From Bacteroidales bacterium (GTDB taxonomy: Bacteria; Bacteroidota; Bacteroidia; Bacteroidales; JAAYJT01), in assembly GCA_012522795.1 (NCBI GenBank), contig JAAYJT010000011.1:1-64000 (forward strand): a stretch of DNA of 64,000 bases, given 5' to 3'. Positions 63,228 to 64,000 of the stretch are shown piece after piece (positions within the stretch are counted from its first letter, which is position 1; each line of letters starts with the position of its first letter). The notes beneath the pieces are model-generated. The model worked only from the letters and a program-made list of their open reading frames with translations, was not told the DNA's origin and did no database searches. The translations under genes were made by a program, and so were the position numbers.

Positions 63228-64000
63228 TCATTTCTTGTGAACCAGGAAGCTCCTGACTTTTATCAGGTAATTTATAATTAGCTGGTTAGCTTCTTCCGAA
63301 ATCTTAAAATAATAAACCAGAACTATAAAAATTGTACCAGTTAAAATACTGCGTATAAGAACATCTACATATACATTCATAATCTGTTTTACTGAAGCTG
63401 ATATTAGCATTACAGCGAGAATAATGAAAGGAAGCCATAACTGCCTATGATGGAATGGCTGTATCCCGAAATGTATTTTTATGAAGATGATACGGAGTAT
63501 ATTGAAAATTATAAGGCATATCATACTTGCTAAAGCAGCGCCAATCATACCTAAAAGGGGTATGAAAATATAATTTGTGATTATAGCCAGAATCAGCAAT
63601 CCAATGGTAAAGAAAAGATCGTATCTGTATTTGTTTGAGGTAAGGAGGATAATCCCGTTAATCCCTGATGCCATGTCAAAAAGCCTGCCTATGCCAAGAA
63701 AGAGAAAAACATATTTGCCGGTAGCATAATCAGCGGGCATAAAATAAAACAGAGAATCAATATTCACCCAGATCAGTAAAAACAAGGCACCGCCAATAAC
63801 CAGATTGCTTCCGGTAGTGCTTGTGTATAGATCTTCCATTTCGTTTAAAGCACGTTTTTTCCAGTAGTTTGCCACTACAGGCGTGGTAACTTTTATGATT
63901 GACCGGTAAGGGATCAGTAAAATACTGGTAACAAAGATCATTGTAGTGTATATACCGGCTGAATTTAAATCAATCATCTGTGCTACCATCAGTGAATCAA
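63228..64000 (-). CDS. Polysaccharide flippase (MOP superfamily), C-terminal part, truncated by the window edge
   Basis: The frame is open to the right edge, so the N-terminus lies outside. The ~257 visible residues hold about seven transmembrane helices, including GIYTTMIFVTSILLIPYRS and LLGMIGAALASMICLIIFNI. The pattern is that of Wzx-like oligosaccharide flippases that carry lipid-linked sugars across the inner membrane. It is convergent with the gpsA-like gene, 6 nt away. Confidence 0.82.
   Translation of the reverse strand, partial: DSLMVAQMIDLNSAGIYTTMIFVTSILLIPYRSIIKVTTPVVANYWKKRALNEMEDLYTSTTGSNLVIGGALFLLIWVNIDSLFYFMPADYATGKYVFLFLGIGRLFDMASGINGIILLTSNKYRYDLFFTIGLLILAIITNYIFIPLLGMIGAALASMICLIIFNILRIIFIKIHFGIQPFHHRQLWLPFIILAVMLISASVKQIMNVYVDVLIRSILTGTIFIVLVYYFKISEEANQLIINYLIKVRSFLVHKK

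Overview
The window is a chromosomal segment of a Bacteroidetes bacterium, most likely order Bacteroidales. The evidence is a Bacteroidia-type 16S gene, the fused lpxC-fabZ gene, the phylum-specific -7 promoter element TAnnTTTG upstream of many genes, a type IX secretion (T9SS) C-terminal sorting domain, and phylum-typical families (DUF5683, DUF3276/PUR-alpha, DUF4783, head-GIN, FISUMP). No Shine-Dalgarno pattern stands out, and several annotated starts were decided by a -7 box lying inside a longer open frame.

Layout. 1-1063: two secreted proteins, one cut by the window edge and one T9SS substrate, followed by an 880-bp gap with a (CT)11 tract, a long inverted repeat and two tandem copies of a dispersed repeat. 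1.9-7.2 kb: trmH, a membrane TPR protein, fmt, an HU gene, a broken patatin gene and a LuxC-type acyl-CoA reductase. 7.4-13.2 kb: lipid A cluster (lpxD, lpxC-fabZ, lpxA), an ABC ATPase, efp and an LpxD paralogue. 13.2-18.7 kb: complete rRNA operon (three tandem promoters, 16S, tRNA-Ile, tRNA-Ala, 23S, 5S, terminator). 18.7-25.8 kb: an LtaS-like sulfatase-fold enzyme, a BamA/TamA-like outer-membrane protein, a DUF2520 protein, kdsC and a saccharopine-dehydrogenase-like gene. 25.8-33.3 kb: carbohydrate enzymes (GH20, GH29, branching enzyme) around prmC. 33.4-37.8 kb: lpxB, a small membrane protein, surE and a long-chain acyl-CoA synthetase.

37.8-44.35 kb is an accessory island. It is AT-rich, all on the + strand, made of uncharacterised genes, and bounded by two directly oriented copies of the dispersed repeat also seen near 1.7 kb. 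It encodes zinc-ribbon membrane proteins, a zinc-ribbon/TPR/transmembrane/FISUMP fusion, a lipoprotein and two divergent GIY-YIG nuclease-like proteins. This is the least explained part of the window and the best candidate for something undescribed.

44.4-64 kb returns to core genes: maf, a UbiA-family prenyltransferase, an EamA transporter, a GT9 heptosyltransferase-like gene, a Sua5/TsaC gene, a lipoprotein, a SixA-like phosphatase, DUF202, head-GIN, miaA, a pRiA4b ORF-3-like gene, cca, then lepB-dapB-DUF5683-parB-parA, a PUR-alpha protein, DUF4783, a YihY/BrkB membrane protein, a gpsA-like gene and an edge-truncated polysaccharide flippase.

How the genes fit together: lpxA, lpxC, two lpxD-type genes, lpxB, kdsC and a GT9 transferase supply lipid A and inner-core synthesis. 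fmt, efp, prmC, trmH, miaA, cca, tsaC and the rRNA operon support translation. parAB and HU serve the chromosome. All function calls come from motif recognition without database searches.
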